From NCBI GenBank assembly GCA_947165275.1, contig CAMUZQ010000003.1:1-64000 (forward strand): 64,000 bases of DNA, written 5' to 3'. This document shows, one piece after another, positions 1 through 8,592 of this stretch. The stretch's first letter is position 1. Each line of letters opens with the position of its first letter. This stretch comes from an uncultured Lachnospiraceae bacterium. Its GTDB lineage: Bacteria; Bacillota; Clostridia; Lachnospirales; Lachnospiraceae. The notes below the pieces were generated by a model. It was not told where the DNA came from, searched no databases, and saw nothing but the letters and a program-made list of their open reading frames with translations. The translations under genes and the position numbers were made by a program.

Positions 1-696
1 CTCCACCTTAAGAACATAATAAAAATCTGCGGATCTTTCTTTACCATCGTTAGAACCACTCTCTGTCAGTAAATCATCAAGCTGCTTTTTTGAAACCAAT
101 ACTCTTGATTTTATGATTCCTTTAAGCGGCTCTATTTCATATGTACCCGTAGCATTAATATCATTCTTATAAAAGCGAATATACTTTGCATTTCCTATAT
201 CTTCATGATGTGAATACACTGATTCCCCCTTGATTGCATAGTAATAAAAAACAAAAGTCCTGCCTTCAGATAAAAGCCCTTCTCTGCTCAGTAGCTCATA
301 ATAATCAGGTCTCAAATAACCGATAACACACAAATCATTATGGATATTCCTATTGTCCTTTTCCTTACCTGTAGTTCTTTTATCTAACGTACTAATCGCA
401 GGTTCTCCAAGTACAAGGTTGCTATAAGACAACATACGGTTAAGTCTGCTGTATTTTCTGCTTCGTGCTTCAATGATTTCATATATAAAATCTTTCAATG
501 CATTTTCACTATCTGCCTGAATACTTGGTTTGATTGCAAAAGCACCTACTCCTGGAAGAACTTCCTCAAAGAGTCTGTAATTCTTTGTCTTTGAATCAAA
601 ATCTCCAAGATACAGGACGTAACGTCCTACCGTTCTTCTAATTGCATCATTGTATGTATGCATTTTCAGAAGATCTCCACGCTTATATGTATACAT
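1..696 (-). pseudogene. N-terminally truncated PD-(D/E)XK nuclease (PF04411/DUF524 type, McrC/LlaJI partner)
   Basis: An open reading frame runs from an ATG at 696 off the left edge, 232 codons with no stop. The start reads MYTYKRGDLLKMHTYNDAI, followed by a GRYVLYLGDFD-like segment and a PGVGAFAIKPS-like segment. KMHTYxDAI followed by YVLYPG is the hallmark of the last part of the PD-(D/E)XK domain in DUF2357/DUF524 proteins, which act with McrB-type GTPases in McrBC/LlaJI restriction. In intact members several hundred residues, including the D...DxK catalytic residues, precede this motif. Here a stop lies three codons upstream (703-705), so they are absent. The start follows the neighbouring regulator stop by 2 bp and has no ribosome binding site of its own. 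I read this as a 5'-deleted remnant. The residues after about 110 (LCVIGYLRPDYYE onward) look like a separate C-terminal domain. The assignment is from motif memory. Confidence 0.6.
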
Positions 697-698
697 GA

Positions 699-2033
699 TT
701 ATTTAAGAATCTGCCATACAGGATACTGCCTTGATCCCTCACGTTTAATATATCCTTTGTCCTTAAGCGAATCCAACGCCCTTTGAACAGTTCTGACCGT
801 TTTTGAGATCTTTTCGGATATTTCCTCTCTGGAAGAGTCCGGTTTCTGCTTCAATATCGCATATACCGCCTTCTCCGTTCCGTTCAAAGTGACATCCAAA
901 GTGACATCCAAAATGTCACTATGAATTCTATTGCGGTAGATAATAAACTTAAATCCATTCCTCGTGTTTTCGTAAGAATACTTTACTTTCGCATCTTTAC
1001 ATAAACTGTCTATTCTCTTGAAACCACTTCCAAACTGTTCAATTCTCTTGCATAAATAAAGCATTTTTGAGATCGTATCATTTCTTAATTCAGACTCATG
1101 ATGCTCCTTGATATACTCCTCCGGCATATATTTGCTGGCATAATCTCCCGGGCTGTATATGGTTATCATTCCCGGATGAATACATATCTCGTGATGAGTT
1201 CTTCCTCCATATATTGCATGCGCAAAGCCGTTTGCAAGCACCTCTCTTATAACAGCTGCAGGTATTTCCGGGATTTCATCCCGCTCCATCTTGTTTATTT
1301 CCACTCGCCAGCGGATATTTTTAAAAATATACTCCTCTGCTTTGTCCAGAAGGTTGATAATATTATCCTCAAACAGTGCCATGTCAAGGATTGTAAGCTT
1401 TTCATCCGTTGCAAACACTCCCACCTTCAAGGATATCGGATGCGTATTTCCAAACAATGCTTCACCTGCATTGGTTAAATAGTCGTCCTGAACAAGTCCA
1501 AATCTGTTAATGACTATAGGCGTATTATATTTCCCCTTCGGAAGTCTGCCTGCCTCTACTGCTCTCTGCCAAAAAGTTTTTACGGCGGATCTGTCAACCT
1601 TATCAGCTTTTGCAGTAGATTTATCCATCTCCCATTTTGTCCGATATTTATTGGCCTCAAAGAATACCTTCAATTCCTCCGGTGCTACCTCACGATCTTC
1701 ATCTGCAGTTCGCAGATAATATCTCCCCGCAGCAGAATATGGTGTATTGTCTCCACTGAACTCAACCTTTATCAAAGATTTTCCATCAATGATTTCTTCG
1801 CTTATTACCGGATAGATCTGAGGCTTTATGTTTTCATATACAGCTCTCGATACATCCCTCAGCGATGATTCCGAAACATCCTGCCCCGTAACATCGCCAT
1901 TGGGTTTGACTCCAAAATATAATGTTCCGACTCCGTGCTTATTCAATATAGACGATATGGAAACCATCGCTGCCTTCATCTCACCTGTTGTCTTTTTGAA
2001 TTCCAGAGTTTCCGTTTCCTTGCCAAGATTCAT
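699..2033 (-). CDS. AlbA_2/Schlafen-type ATP-binding putative transcriptional regulator
   Basis: This 444-residue protein has the usual three-part layout of the family. An AlbA_2 (Schlafen AAA_4-like) domain lies at about 8-120, with ETLEFKK and the GTLYFGV strand. An HATPase_c_4 domain lies at about 255-365, with AAVIREVLANGFAHA, IYSPGDY and EQFGSGFKRI. A winged helix ends it at about 380-440, with SREEISEKISKTVRTVQRAL. Relatives are usually annotated as putative DNA-binding regulators or RecG-like helicase-related proteins, and their biochemical role is poorly known. The linker before the winged helix reads LDVTLDVTL and is encoded by the same GTGACAT repeats that crowd its promoter, which suggests autoregulation. 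The start at 2033 is supported by AAAGGTGG seven bases upstream. It lies immediately upstream of the truncated nuclease. Family confident, function inferred. Confidence 0.8.
   Translation of the reverse strand: MNLGKETETLEFKKTTGEMKAAMVSISSILNKHGVGTLYFGVKPNGDVTGQDVSESSLRDVSRAVYENIKPQIYPVISEEIIDGKSLIKVEFSGDNTPYSAAGRYYLRTADEDREVAPEELKVFFEANKYRTKWEMDKSTAKADKVDRSAVKTFWQRAVEAGRLPKGKYNTPIVINRFGLVQDDYLTNAGEALFGNTHPISLKVGVFATDEKLTILDMALFEDNIINLLDKAEEYIFKNIRWRVEINKMERDEIPEIPAAVIREVLANGFAHAIYGGRTHHEICIHPGMITIYSPGDYASKYMPEEYIKEHHESELRNDTISKMLYLCKRIEQFGSGFKRIDSLCKDAKVKYSYENTRNGFKFIIYRNRIHSDILDVTLDVTLNGTEKAVYAILKQKPDSSREEISEKISKTVRTVQRALDSLKDKGYIKREGSRQYPVWQILK
888..920. repeat. AGTGACA repeats inside the regulator gene
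   Basis: Two direct AGTGACATCCAA units (AGTGACA at 888-894 and 900-906) are followed by an inverted TGTCACT at 914-920. On the coding strand they specify the LDVTLDVTL linker. The bases TGTCACTATGAATT here also occur at the promoter operator near 2088-2101. The coding repeats therefore copy the regulatory site sequence. Confidence 0.8.
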
Positions 2034-2055
2034 ACTGGTGCCACCTTTCTCTCAA

Positions 2056-2094
2056 AGTGACATCATTATACATCTAAGTGACATTTTTGTCACT
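2056..2094 (-). promoter_or_regulatory. Promoter and palindromic operator of the AlbA-type regulator
   Basis: Read on the minus strand, a -35 box GTGACA (2093-2088), a 17-bp spacer and a perfect -10 TATAAT (2070-2065) precede the gene. A perfect 7-4-7 palindrome (AGTGACA, TTTT, TGTCACT) at 2077-2094 covers the -35 box. A further half-site AGTGACAT lies near the expected transcription start at 2056-2063. The arrangement fits repression by occlusion of the -35 region. The repressor is inferred to be the downstream regulator itself. Confidence 0.7.
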
Positions 2095-2144
2095 ATGAAT
2101 TTTGCCAATTCCACCATCACTTTTCTGCACCCGGTTCAACCAGA

Positions 2145-2175
2145 AGTGACATTTTGTCACTTCAAAAATGTCACT
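2145..2175. promoter_or_regulatory. Upstream operator cluster
   Basis: A second palindrome, AGTGACA-TTT-TGTCACT, spans 2145-2161 and is followed by another TGTCACT half-site at 2169-2175. Same motif as the operator at 2077-2094, with a 3-bp rather than 4-bp centre. It lies just beyond the 3' end of the TnpW-like gene and about 50-80 bp upstream of the regulator -35 box, so it may be an upstream site for cooperative binding. Confidence 0.6.
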
Positions 2176-2197
2176 TCAAAAATAACGGTTTTCAGAC

Positions 2198-2485
2198 TTA
2201 ACATTCTGAGCGAAGCACTCTTTTCAGCTTCTGTGCGAAGGTCTGCCCCTGCTCCTTGAAGTGAAGATTTGCAATATAGGTAGTCTTTCCGATAGTGCGT
2301 TTTACCGTGCTTGTGGGCAAAGAAGAAGCGCAGGTATCATTATCGACAACTGCGCTTTCCTGCTCCGGTATTAAGTTTTTTTCGTTGCTCTGCACATAAG
2401 CTTCCATTTTCGTCTTATCCTGCAAGGCGGCACGATCAGAAACGGCACCGATGAATTTGCCCTTCATGATCGGAAATACTGACAT
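2198..2485 (-). CDS. TnpW-like transposon-encoded small protein
   Basis: A 95-residue protein. The C-terminal part (about 60-95), TVKRTIGKTTYIANLHF followed by an AQKLKRVL segment, matches the pattern of the TnpW family, small proteins of unknown function carried by clostridial conjugative and mobilizable transposons (pattern: RxIGKTTYxVxxHF, then KIxRLI). The start at 2485 is set by a strong AAGGAGGT site seven bases upstream; a longer frame to 2593 exists but lacks such a site. No recombinase or mobilization gene is next to it, so it is probably a leftover of a mobile element. The N-terminal 55 residues are not typical of the family. Family assignment from memory of the motif. Confidence 0.6.
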   Translation of the reverse strand: MSVFPIMKGKFIGAVSDRAALQDKTKMEAYVQSNEKNLIPEQESAVVDNDTCASSLPTSTVKRTIGKTTYIANLHFKEQGQTFAQKLKRVLRSEC

Positions 2486-2810
2486 TTTCAAACCTCCTTC
2501 GAAGTGCAACATGTTACACTTTTTGCCCCAAACGCAAAAAAGCGCCCGGGGAATTATCGTGTTTTTTACCTCGAACGCATCTAAAAAATGCAAACAACAG
2601 ATTCAATAATACTAATCTGTATATAGCACCTTATATTTTTTAGTTAAAAAAATATAGGGAGTCTTTAACAGACTCCCTATACCAGGAATAGCTTAAATTC
2701 AAGCTTTTCCGGGAACCGGAAGCATCGGTTTTCTCCGTAATAGAGTTTTCCGCTCTTCCTCATGAAATCTTTTGGAATTTCAAAAGTTCCCAAAAAACAG
2801 CTTGCATCTT
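2486..2810. other. Gene-free stretch between TnpW-like gene and ppdK
   Basis: This stretch holds the leader of the TnpW-like gene, the ppdK terminator at 2642-2680, and a minus-strand frame that overlaps the ppdK 3' end and stops at 2677-2679. From its ATG at 2763 that frame encodes 28 residues beginning MRKSGKLYYGENRCF. The composition looks protein-like but there is no ribosome binding site, so I do not call a gene. Confidence 0.4.
2642..2680 (-). terminator. Intrinsic terminator of ppdK
   Basis: A perfect 10-bp stem (ATAGGGAGTC 2654-2663 with GACTCCCTAT 2671-2680) has a 7-nt loop. On the minus strand it is followed by ATTTTTTTAAC, a clear U tract. It lies about 130 bp past the ppdK stop. 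Confidence 0.85.
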
Positions 2811-5441
2811 TTACTGACGTGACTCGGCTATAGCAGCCTGTGCTGCCGCAAGTCTTGCTATCGGTACTCTGAAGGGTGAGCAGGAAACATAGTCCAGACC
2901 GATCTTATTGCAGAACTCGATGGATGAAGGATCTCCTCCATGCTCTCCGCAGATACCGCAATGCAGGTCGGGTCTCACGCTCTTTCCTTTCTTAAGCGCC
3001 ATATCCATAAGCTCTCCTACGCCGTCCTGATCAAGCTTTGCGAAAGGATCGTTCTCAAAGATCTTCCTCTCATAATATGCCTGCAGGAATTTCCCTGCAT
3101 CATCTCTTGAGAAGCCATAGGTCATCTGTGTAAGGTCATTCGTTCCGAAGCAGAAGAATTCTGCATCTGCCGCGATCTTGTCAGCTGTAAGCGCTGCTCT
3201 GGGGATCTCTATCATCGTACCTACCTCATATCTGAGATCCGAACCCAAAGCCTTAAGCTCTGCATCTGCTGCCTCTACTACTATATCCTTGACGTACTTT
3301 AATTCCTTTACATCACCTACAAGCGGGATCATGATCTCCGGAACAAGGTTCCAGTCGGAATGATTCTTCGCAACCTTAACAGCTGCTCTGATAACAGCTA
3401 CAGTCTGCATCTTGGCGATCTCGGGATATGTAACATCAAGTCTGATGCCCCTGTGTCCCATCATGGGATTGAATTCCACCAGGCTCTCGATCTTGGTCTT
3501 TATTTCCTCTACACTCTTCCCCTTTGCTTTTGCAAGTTTGGAAATGTCTGCCTCTGTCTTAGGCACAAACTCATGCAGCGGAGGATCCAGGAATCTTATC
3601 GTTACAGGGTTGCCTTCCATAGCCTCAAAGAGCTGTTCGAAGTCTCCCTGCTGCAGAGGCTCTATCTTATTAAGTGCCTCCTCTCTTTCCTCAACTGTGT
3701 CGGAAACGATCATCTCTCTGAAGGCTTCGATCCTGTCCTCATCAAAGAACATATGCTCGGTACGGCAGAGACCTATACCCTCTGCTCCCAGCTCCCTTGC
3801 CTTCTTCGCATCATGGGGGGTATCCGCATTGGTACGAACCTTAAGTGTCCTGTACTTATCAGCCCATCCCATGATCCTTCCGAACTCACCTGCGATCTTT
3901 GCATCAACCGTAGGAACCGCGCCATCATAGATATTACCTGTAGTACCGTCGAAGGAAATGATGTCACCCTCATGATATTCCTTTCCTCCGAGAGTAAACT
4001 TCTTATTGGCTTCGTCCATCACGATATCGCCGCAGCCCGAGACACAGCATGCTCCCATGCCCCTTGCCACAACAGCTGCATGGCTTGTCATGCCGCCTCT
4101 GACCGTGAGGATACCCTGGGCAACCTTCATTCCTGTTATGTCTTCGGGAGATGTCTCAAGCCTTACAAGTACGACCTTTTCACCTCTTGCTGCCCAGTCC
4201 TCAGCATCAGCTGCAGTAAATACGATCTTGCCGCTTGCTGCACCGGGAGCTGCCCCGAGAGCCTTACCGATAACTCTTGCCCTTACCAGAGCGCTCTGAT
4301 CAAAGGTCGGATGAAGCAGTGTGTCCAGATTTCTGGGATCGATCATGGCAACTGCCTCTTCCTCTGTTCTCATTCCTGCATCCACAAGGTCGCAGGCTAT
4401 CTTCAATGCCGCCTGTGCCGTCCTCTTTCCGTTCCTTGTCTGAAGCATGTAAAGCTTTCCGTGCTCTACGGTAAATTCCATATCCTGCATATCCCTGTAG
4501 TGGTCCTCAAGGGTTTTGCATACATCCGAGAACTGCGAGAATGCCTCGGGGAATTTTTCTTCCATTTCAGATATCTTCATAGGTGTACGGACTCCGGCCA
4601 CGACATCCTCTCCCTGCGCATTGGTAAGGAATTCTCCGAAAAGCCCCTTCTCACCTGTTGCCGGATTTCTTGTGAAAGCAACACCTGTACCACAGTCATC
4701 ACCCATATTACCGAATGCCATTGACTGTACATTTACGGCTGTTCCCCATGAATAGGGAATATCATTATCTCTTCTGTATACATTCGCGCGGGGATTGTCC
4801 CATGACCTGAATACTGCCTTGATAGCGCCTACCAGCTGATCTTTGGGATCTGTAGGGAAATCCTGTCCGATCTTATCCTTATACTCAGCCTTGAACTGAT
4901 TTGCAAGCTCCTTCAGATCGTCTGCATCCAGCTCGACATCCTGTGTCACGCCCTTTCTTGACTTCATCCTGTCGATAAGCTGCTCAAAATACTTCTTGCC
5001 GACTTCCATAACGACATCGGAGTACATCTGGATAAAACGTCTGTAGCAGTCCCATGCCCATCTGGGATTATTTGATTTTTCAGCAAGTGTATTCACGACG
5101 GTCTCATTAAGACCAAGATTAAGGATGGTATCCATCATGCCGGGCATTGAAGCTCTTGCGCCGGATCTGACCGAAACAAGAAGAGGATTATCCTTATCGC
5201 CGAACCTCTTGCCCGTGATCTCCTGAAGCTTCTCCACATACTCCATTATCTGTCCGAAGATCTCACTGTTGATCTCCCTGCCATCCTCATAGTACTGAGT
5301 ACAGGCTTCGGTTGTTATGGTAAATCCCTGCGGAACCGGGAGTCCCAGATTTGTCATTTCCGCAAGATTGGCTCCCTTACCTCCAAGGAGCTCACGCATG
5401 TCTGCGTTGCCTTCAGTAAACAGATACACCCATTTCTTCAT
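2811..5441 (-). CDS. ppdK: Pyruvate, phosphate dikinase
   Basis: An 876-residue, full-length enzyme that interconverts pyruvate, ATP and phosphate with phosphoenolpyruvate, AMP and pyrophosphate. In anaerobic Clostridia it often runs glycolytically or anaplerotically together with phosphofructokinase. The N-terminal nucleotide-binding domain starts with GGKGANLAEM (about 21-30). The swivelling phosphohistidine domain has GGMTSHAAVVARGMG, with the catalytic His near residue 453. The C-terminal PEP/pyruvate barrel has CFGTNDLTQMTYGFSRDD and HCGICGEHGGD (Cys near 827). The start at 5441 follows GGAGGAAAAGGA. The gene is monocistronic, with its own promoter and terminator. The regulatory phosphorylation Thr/His region is intact (GGMTSH). 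Confidence 0.97.
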   Translation of the reverse strand: MKKWVYLFTEGNADMRELLGGKGANLAEMTNLGLPVPQGFTITTEACTQYYEDGREINSEIFGQIMEYVEKLQEITGKRFGDKDNPLLVSVRSGARASMPGMMDTILNLGLNETVVNTLAEKSNNPRWAWDCYRRFIQMYSDVVMEVGKKYFEQLIDRMKSRKGVTQDVELDADDLKELANQFKAEYKDKIGQDFPTDPKDQLVGAIKAVFRSWDNPRANVYRRDNDIPYSWGTAVNVQSMAFGNMGDDCGTGVAFTRNPATGEKGLFGEFLTNAQGEDVVAGVRTPMKISEMEEKFPEAFSQFSDVCKTLEDHYRDMQDMEFTVEHGKLYMLQTRNGKRTAQAALKIACDLVDAGMRTEEEAVAMIDPRNLDTLLHPTFDQSALVRARVIGKALGAAPGAASGKIVFTAADAEDWAARGEKVVLVRLETSPEDITGMKVAQGILTVRGGMTSHAAVVARGMGACCVSGCGDIVMDEANKKFTLGGKEYHEGDIISFDGTTGNIYDGAVPTVDAKIAGEFGRIMGWADKYRTLKVRTNADTPHDAKKARELGAEGIGLCRTEHMFFDEDRIEAFREMIVSDTVEEREEALNKIEPLQQGDFEQLFEAMEGNPVTIRFLDPPLHEFVPKTEADISKLAKAKGKSVEEIKTKIESLVEFNPMMGHRGIRLDVTYPEIAKMQTVAVIRAAVKVAKNHSDWNLVPEIMIPLVGDVKELKYVKDIVVEAADAELKALGSDLRYEVGTMIEIPRAALTADKIAADAEFFCFGTNDLTQMTYGFSRDDAGKFLQAYYERKIFENDPFAKLDQDGVGELMDMALKKGKSVRPDLHCGICGEHGGDPSSIEFCNKIGLDYVSCSPFRVPIARLAAAQAAIAESRQ

Positions 5442-5460
5442 TCCTTTTCCTCCATAAAAA

Positions 5461-5519
5461 TAATTCCGAAATACCTTCGGGTAATTAAGTGATTATACCA
5501 TATTTCAAAGCATTTGAAA
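5461..5519 (-). promoter_or_regulatory. ppdK promoter, inverted repeat and leader hairpin
   Basis: On the minus strand a -10 TATAAT (5497-5492) is preceded at 16 bp by TTTCAA (5519-5514). A perfect 7-3-7 inverted repeat, TTTCAAA-GCA-TTTGAAA, at 5503-5519 covers the -35 box, a possible operator. Downstream, 5461-5487 (TAATTCCGAA pairing with TTCGG and AATTA) can form a hairpin in the leader. Confidence 0.55.
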
Positions 5520-5551
5520 CGTCTCTGAAATACAGCCGTAACCCGCTTTTC

Positions 5552-8206
5552 CTATTGTCCCGCAGCCTGTTGTGCCAGCAGTGCCGCCAAAAGATTGGGA
5601 TCTATGGCTCCTATATCGCCGTTTTCCTCTCCGCCTCCCGCTGCTGGATTATCTGATGATACCGAAGCTGACGCTGCGGCCACAGGCGGAGCATCTGTCC
5701 TGGGTAATCCTGCAGCATCCAGAGAATGAGGGCACCAGCCTGCGATCAAAGGAACTCCCACTGTCCTGTACGGACAGGTCTCCGAAGCCGCCTGCCCCGT
5801 AAGTCCGCATACGAAATTGTAGCTTCCTGTGCCGGTGCTGTGCACTCCGTTGCAGACTGTTTCCGGGATCGTATCCACACGGTAAAACTCCGTATGCGCC
5901 GCTCCGGAAGCCTTGTCAAAATCAGATGCCAGATTCCCGGTATATTTACAGACAGTGGCGGTAGTCACATCTGCCGGCTGAACGAAATCCACCTCCGGGA
6001 GCCCCTCATGGATGGGCTCCATCACGGCCCGCCAGACCGTCCTCGCAAGCCTCTGCTGCTCTTTGTCATACATCTTCTTGTTATTATCGTACCCTGCCCA
6101 GGTAGTACAGGTATAGTAATGCGTATAGCCCGCAAACCACACATCGTTCTCACCGGTTGTCGTACCGGTCTTTCCGGCGATCTTCTGTGTGCCGAAATTA
6201 ACGGATGCGCCTGTTCCCTGAGTGACCACGTCCTCCATGGCTGATGTGCACAGATATGCGGCAGCCTCTCCCAGCACCTGTGAGCCCGGATCGCCTGTAT
6301 TATCCAGGAGTACATTTCCGTCATGATCCAGTATCTTGGTATAGAAAATAGGCTTATGATAAACCCCTCCGTTCGCTATCGTCGCATATGCGGCATTCAG
6401 TTCATAATTCTTTACACCGTGAGTGATGCCCCCGAGGGCGAGCGCCTGCTGCACATCGGACATGACCGTTCCGTTCGACTGGACTTCATTATCCACAAGT
6501 GTCGTAAACCCGAACTTAAGGAGATAGTCATACCCGACCTGGGGCGTGATATCCGTAAGAGTCTTGACCGCAATGATGTTCATGGACTGCTCTATGGCAT
6601 ATCTCAGGGTGACCGGGCCCTTATATCCCGAGGAATACCAGTTGGAAACCGGTCTGCCGTTTGCATAGTTGAAGGGCTCATCGACGGTGACGGTTCCCAG
6701 GGTCTTTGCGCCTATATCAAAAGCAGGCGCATATGTGGATACGATCTTGAAGGTCGATCCCGGCTGCCTTACCGTATCGGTAGCCCTGTTTAGCGTCAGG
6801 GAAGCTTCCTTCTTTCCTCTGCCGCCTACAATGGCTTTTACATAACCGTTAGTCTGGTCTTCGATCGTAAGAGAGATCTGGGGCTGTGGTGTGATGGAGA
6901 TAGTCTCCGCCTCGATGGAATAGCCTTCGCTCTCTATATATTTCTTATACAGCTCGGCGTCCGCCCTGGCGTCCGCCTCGGAGGAATACAGACGGTCATA
7001 TCCGTTCCGCCCCTGATCCTTGAAATAAACCTCCATCATCTGTGAAGAGAAGTTCTGAACCTTATCATCCTTATCCACTCCGGTCACACGGTAATCCAGC
7101 AGATACTCGGTCTTGGAAGGATAGAGCTCCGGATCTGCAGTCGCATCATCGCATATTTTCTGTATCTTGGAATCCTGCGTCGTAAATATCTGCAGACCTC
7201 CTGAATAAAGCATATTGTATGCCTGATTCTCCGTATAACCCAGCTTCTCCTGGAAATCATCCATTATCTCCTCGACCATGGCGTCAACAAAATATGAATT
7301 TATTGAATTCTGCTCTGTCTTGGAATTGACTGTCTGGATCCTCTCATAGGGGTCGTCAGCCATAGCCTGCTGATAAGCCTGATCGGTGATATAGCCCTGG
7401 GCAAGCATCTTGTCGAGGACCATCTTTCGTCTCACCGCATTGTTGTCGGGATGAGAGATAGGATTATATCTGCTGGGATTACTTGTGATCGCCGCTATTA
7501 CCGAAGCTTCGGACAGATTGAGATCAGATGCGTTTTTACCGAAATACCTCAGCGATGCAGCCTGAACCCCCAGAGTGTTCTGTCCGAGGTTGATCGTATT
7601 AAGATACAGCTCCAGTATGCTGTTTTTTGTCATGCCCGGCTGTCTTTCAAGCTGTATGGCCAGATACTGCTCCTGTATCTTTCTTTTTACCTTTTCAAAA
7701 GTGGATTCCCCGGTTGCCCACTTGTCAAATACCGAATTCTTTATGAGCTGCTGGGTTATTGTACTTGCGCCCTGCGACATATCCCTTGTGGATACCATTA
7801 TATAAGCCGCTCTCGCTATACCCTTGATATCGATACCGTTATGCTCATAAAACCTCTCATCCTCCATTGCAACAAAGGCATGCTGCATATCTATGGGTAT
7901 CTTGTCTATGGTCTGGTATATACGGTTCGAATTTGTAGCGACCAGTTTGGTAATCTGATTGCCTTCACTGTCATAAACCGAACTGGAATATCCTGTAGGA
8001 CGCACATCAATAGTAGATATATCCGGGGCCGAAACAAGTATCCCCCTGAATACACCTGCTGCCGCAAAGCTTCCTGCAAGTACCGCCGCCACAAGCACGA
8101 TGATCGCCGCCATATAAAATCCGGCGCCGAGCATATTCGTAAGCTTTGGCATCTTTGCATGAAGCTCCTTACGTCTTCTTTCTATTCCTCTTCGGCTGTA
8201 ATCCAA
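5552..8206 (-). CDS. Class A penicillin-binding protein (PBP1a type)
   Basis: A bifunctional peptidoglycan synthase of 884 residues that polymerizes lipid II and cross-links stem peptides at the outer membrane face. A basic cytoplasmic head (RRGIERRRK) is followed by one membrane segment at about 30-52. The GT51 transglycosylase domain has EDERFYEHNGID (catalytic Glu near 119) and GASTITQQLIKN. The transpeptidase domain has SxxK as GSTFKIVS (about 485), SMN (about 542) and KTGTT (about 678). The C-terminal tail is Ala/Gly-rich and low complexity. The start is TTG at 8206, because relatives begin with the same MxYxxxGIxxR head; ATG at codon 19 is an alternative. The stop of the preceding small membrane gene lies 13 bp upstream, so the two are co-transcribed. 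Confidence 0.95.
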   Translation of the reverse strand: MDYSRRGIERRRKELHAKMPKLTNMLGAGFYMAAIIVLVAAVLAGSFAAAGVFRGILVSAPDISTIDVRPTGYSSSVYDSEGNQITKLVATNSNRIYQTIDKIPIDMQHAFVAMEDERFYEHNGIDIKGIARAAYIMVSTRDMSQGASTITQQLIKNSVFDKWATGESTFEKVKRKIQEQYLAIQLERQPGMTKNSILELYLNTINLGQNTLGVQAASLRYFGKNASDLNLSEASVIAAITSNPSRYNPISHPDNNAVRRKMVLDKMLAQGYITDQAYQQAMADDPYERIQTVNSKTEQNSINSYFVDAMVEEIMDDFQEKLGYTENQAYNMLYSGGLQIFTTQDSKIQKICDDATADPELYPSKTEYLLDYRVTGVDKDDKVQNFSSQMMEVYFKDQGRNGYDRLYSSEADARADAELYKKYIESEGYSIEAETISITPQPQISLTIEDQTNGYVKAIVGGRGKKEASLTLNRATDTVRQPGSTFKIVSTYAPAFDIGAKTLGTVTVDEPFNYANGRPVSNWYSSGYKGPVTLRYAIEQSMNIIAVKTLTDITPQVGYDYLLKFGFTTLVDNEVQSNGTVMSDVQQALALGGITHGVKNYELNAAYATIANGGVYHKPIFYTKILDHDGNVLLDNTGDPGSQVLGEAAAYLCTSAMEDVVTQGTGASVNFGTQKIAGKTGTTTGENDVWFAGYTHYYTCTTWAGYDNNKKMYDKEQQRLARTVWRAVMEPIHEGLPEVDFVQPADVTTATVCKYTGNLASDFDKASGAAHTEFYRVDTIPETVCNGVHSTGTGSYNFVCGLTGQAASETCPYRTVGVPLIAGWCPHSLDAAGLPRTDAPPVAAASASVSSDNPAAGGGEENGDIGAIDPNLLAALLAQQAAGQ

Positions 8207-8219
8207 ATCCGTCTCCCCG

Positions 8220-8546
8220 TCAGTCAGTCAGATCGCTGAAGCTGAATCCCTGTACCTCTTCACTGGCGTCTGAATCGGCCTTTACTACCTTTTCCTCTTC
8301 CTTCTTTACCTCACCGATGATCTTGTCTTCCTCAGCTGCCTTCTCTCCGGCAAGATCGATCGACACATAATCATCCTCATTGTCGCCTGCCTTTTCCTTA
8401 TCCAGAAATTCCTGAAGGTCATCATTGGACTCTTCATCAAAATCATCAAATTCCGTGTATTTATCCCCGGTCAGGAAATAATACACCCCTGCTGCTGCAG
8501 CGCCAATAACAGCGATCCCCAAAAGCCCCTTAAGAACGTTCTTCAT
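8220..8546 (-). CDS. Small membrane-anchored acidic protein, PBP operon
   Basis: A 108-residue protein with a short positively charged N-terminus and one hydrophobic segment (LKGLLGIAVIGAAAAGVYYFL, about 5-25). The rest is a strongly acidic, probably disordered tail rich in Asp and Glu. I do not recognise a family. It is the first gene of a two-gene unit with the class A PBP, so a role as a membrane partner or regulator of that synthase is possible but is inferred from context alone. A clear TAGGAGGT site precedes the ATG at 8546. It is divergent from the foldase-like lipoprotein gene. Confidence 0.75.
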   Translation of the reverse strand: MKNVLKGLLGIAVIGAAAAGVYYFLTGDKYTEFDDFDEESNDDLQEFLDKEKAGDNEDDYVSIDLAGEKAAEEDKIIGEVKKEEEKVVKADSDASEEVQGFSFSDLTD

Positions 8547-8592
8547 GAAACTGTACCTCCTAAAACAATTCTATGTTTCGCCAAGTGCTCAT

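Noticed and set aside
2677-2763. Small gene of 28 codons after ppdK
   Set aside because: The composition is protein-like, but there is no ribosome site and the stop lies inside the terminator stem. Left as a note only.
3360-4724. Long plus-strand open frame (454 codons) opposite ppdK
   Set aside because: It is antisense to a highly conserved gene, has Cys/His/Ser-rich composition, no ribosome site and no recognisable domain. A shadow of ppdK codon usage.
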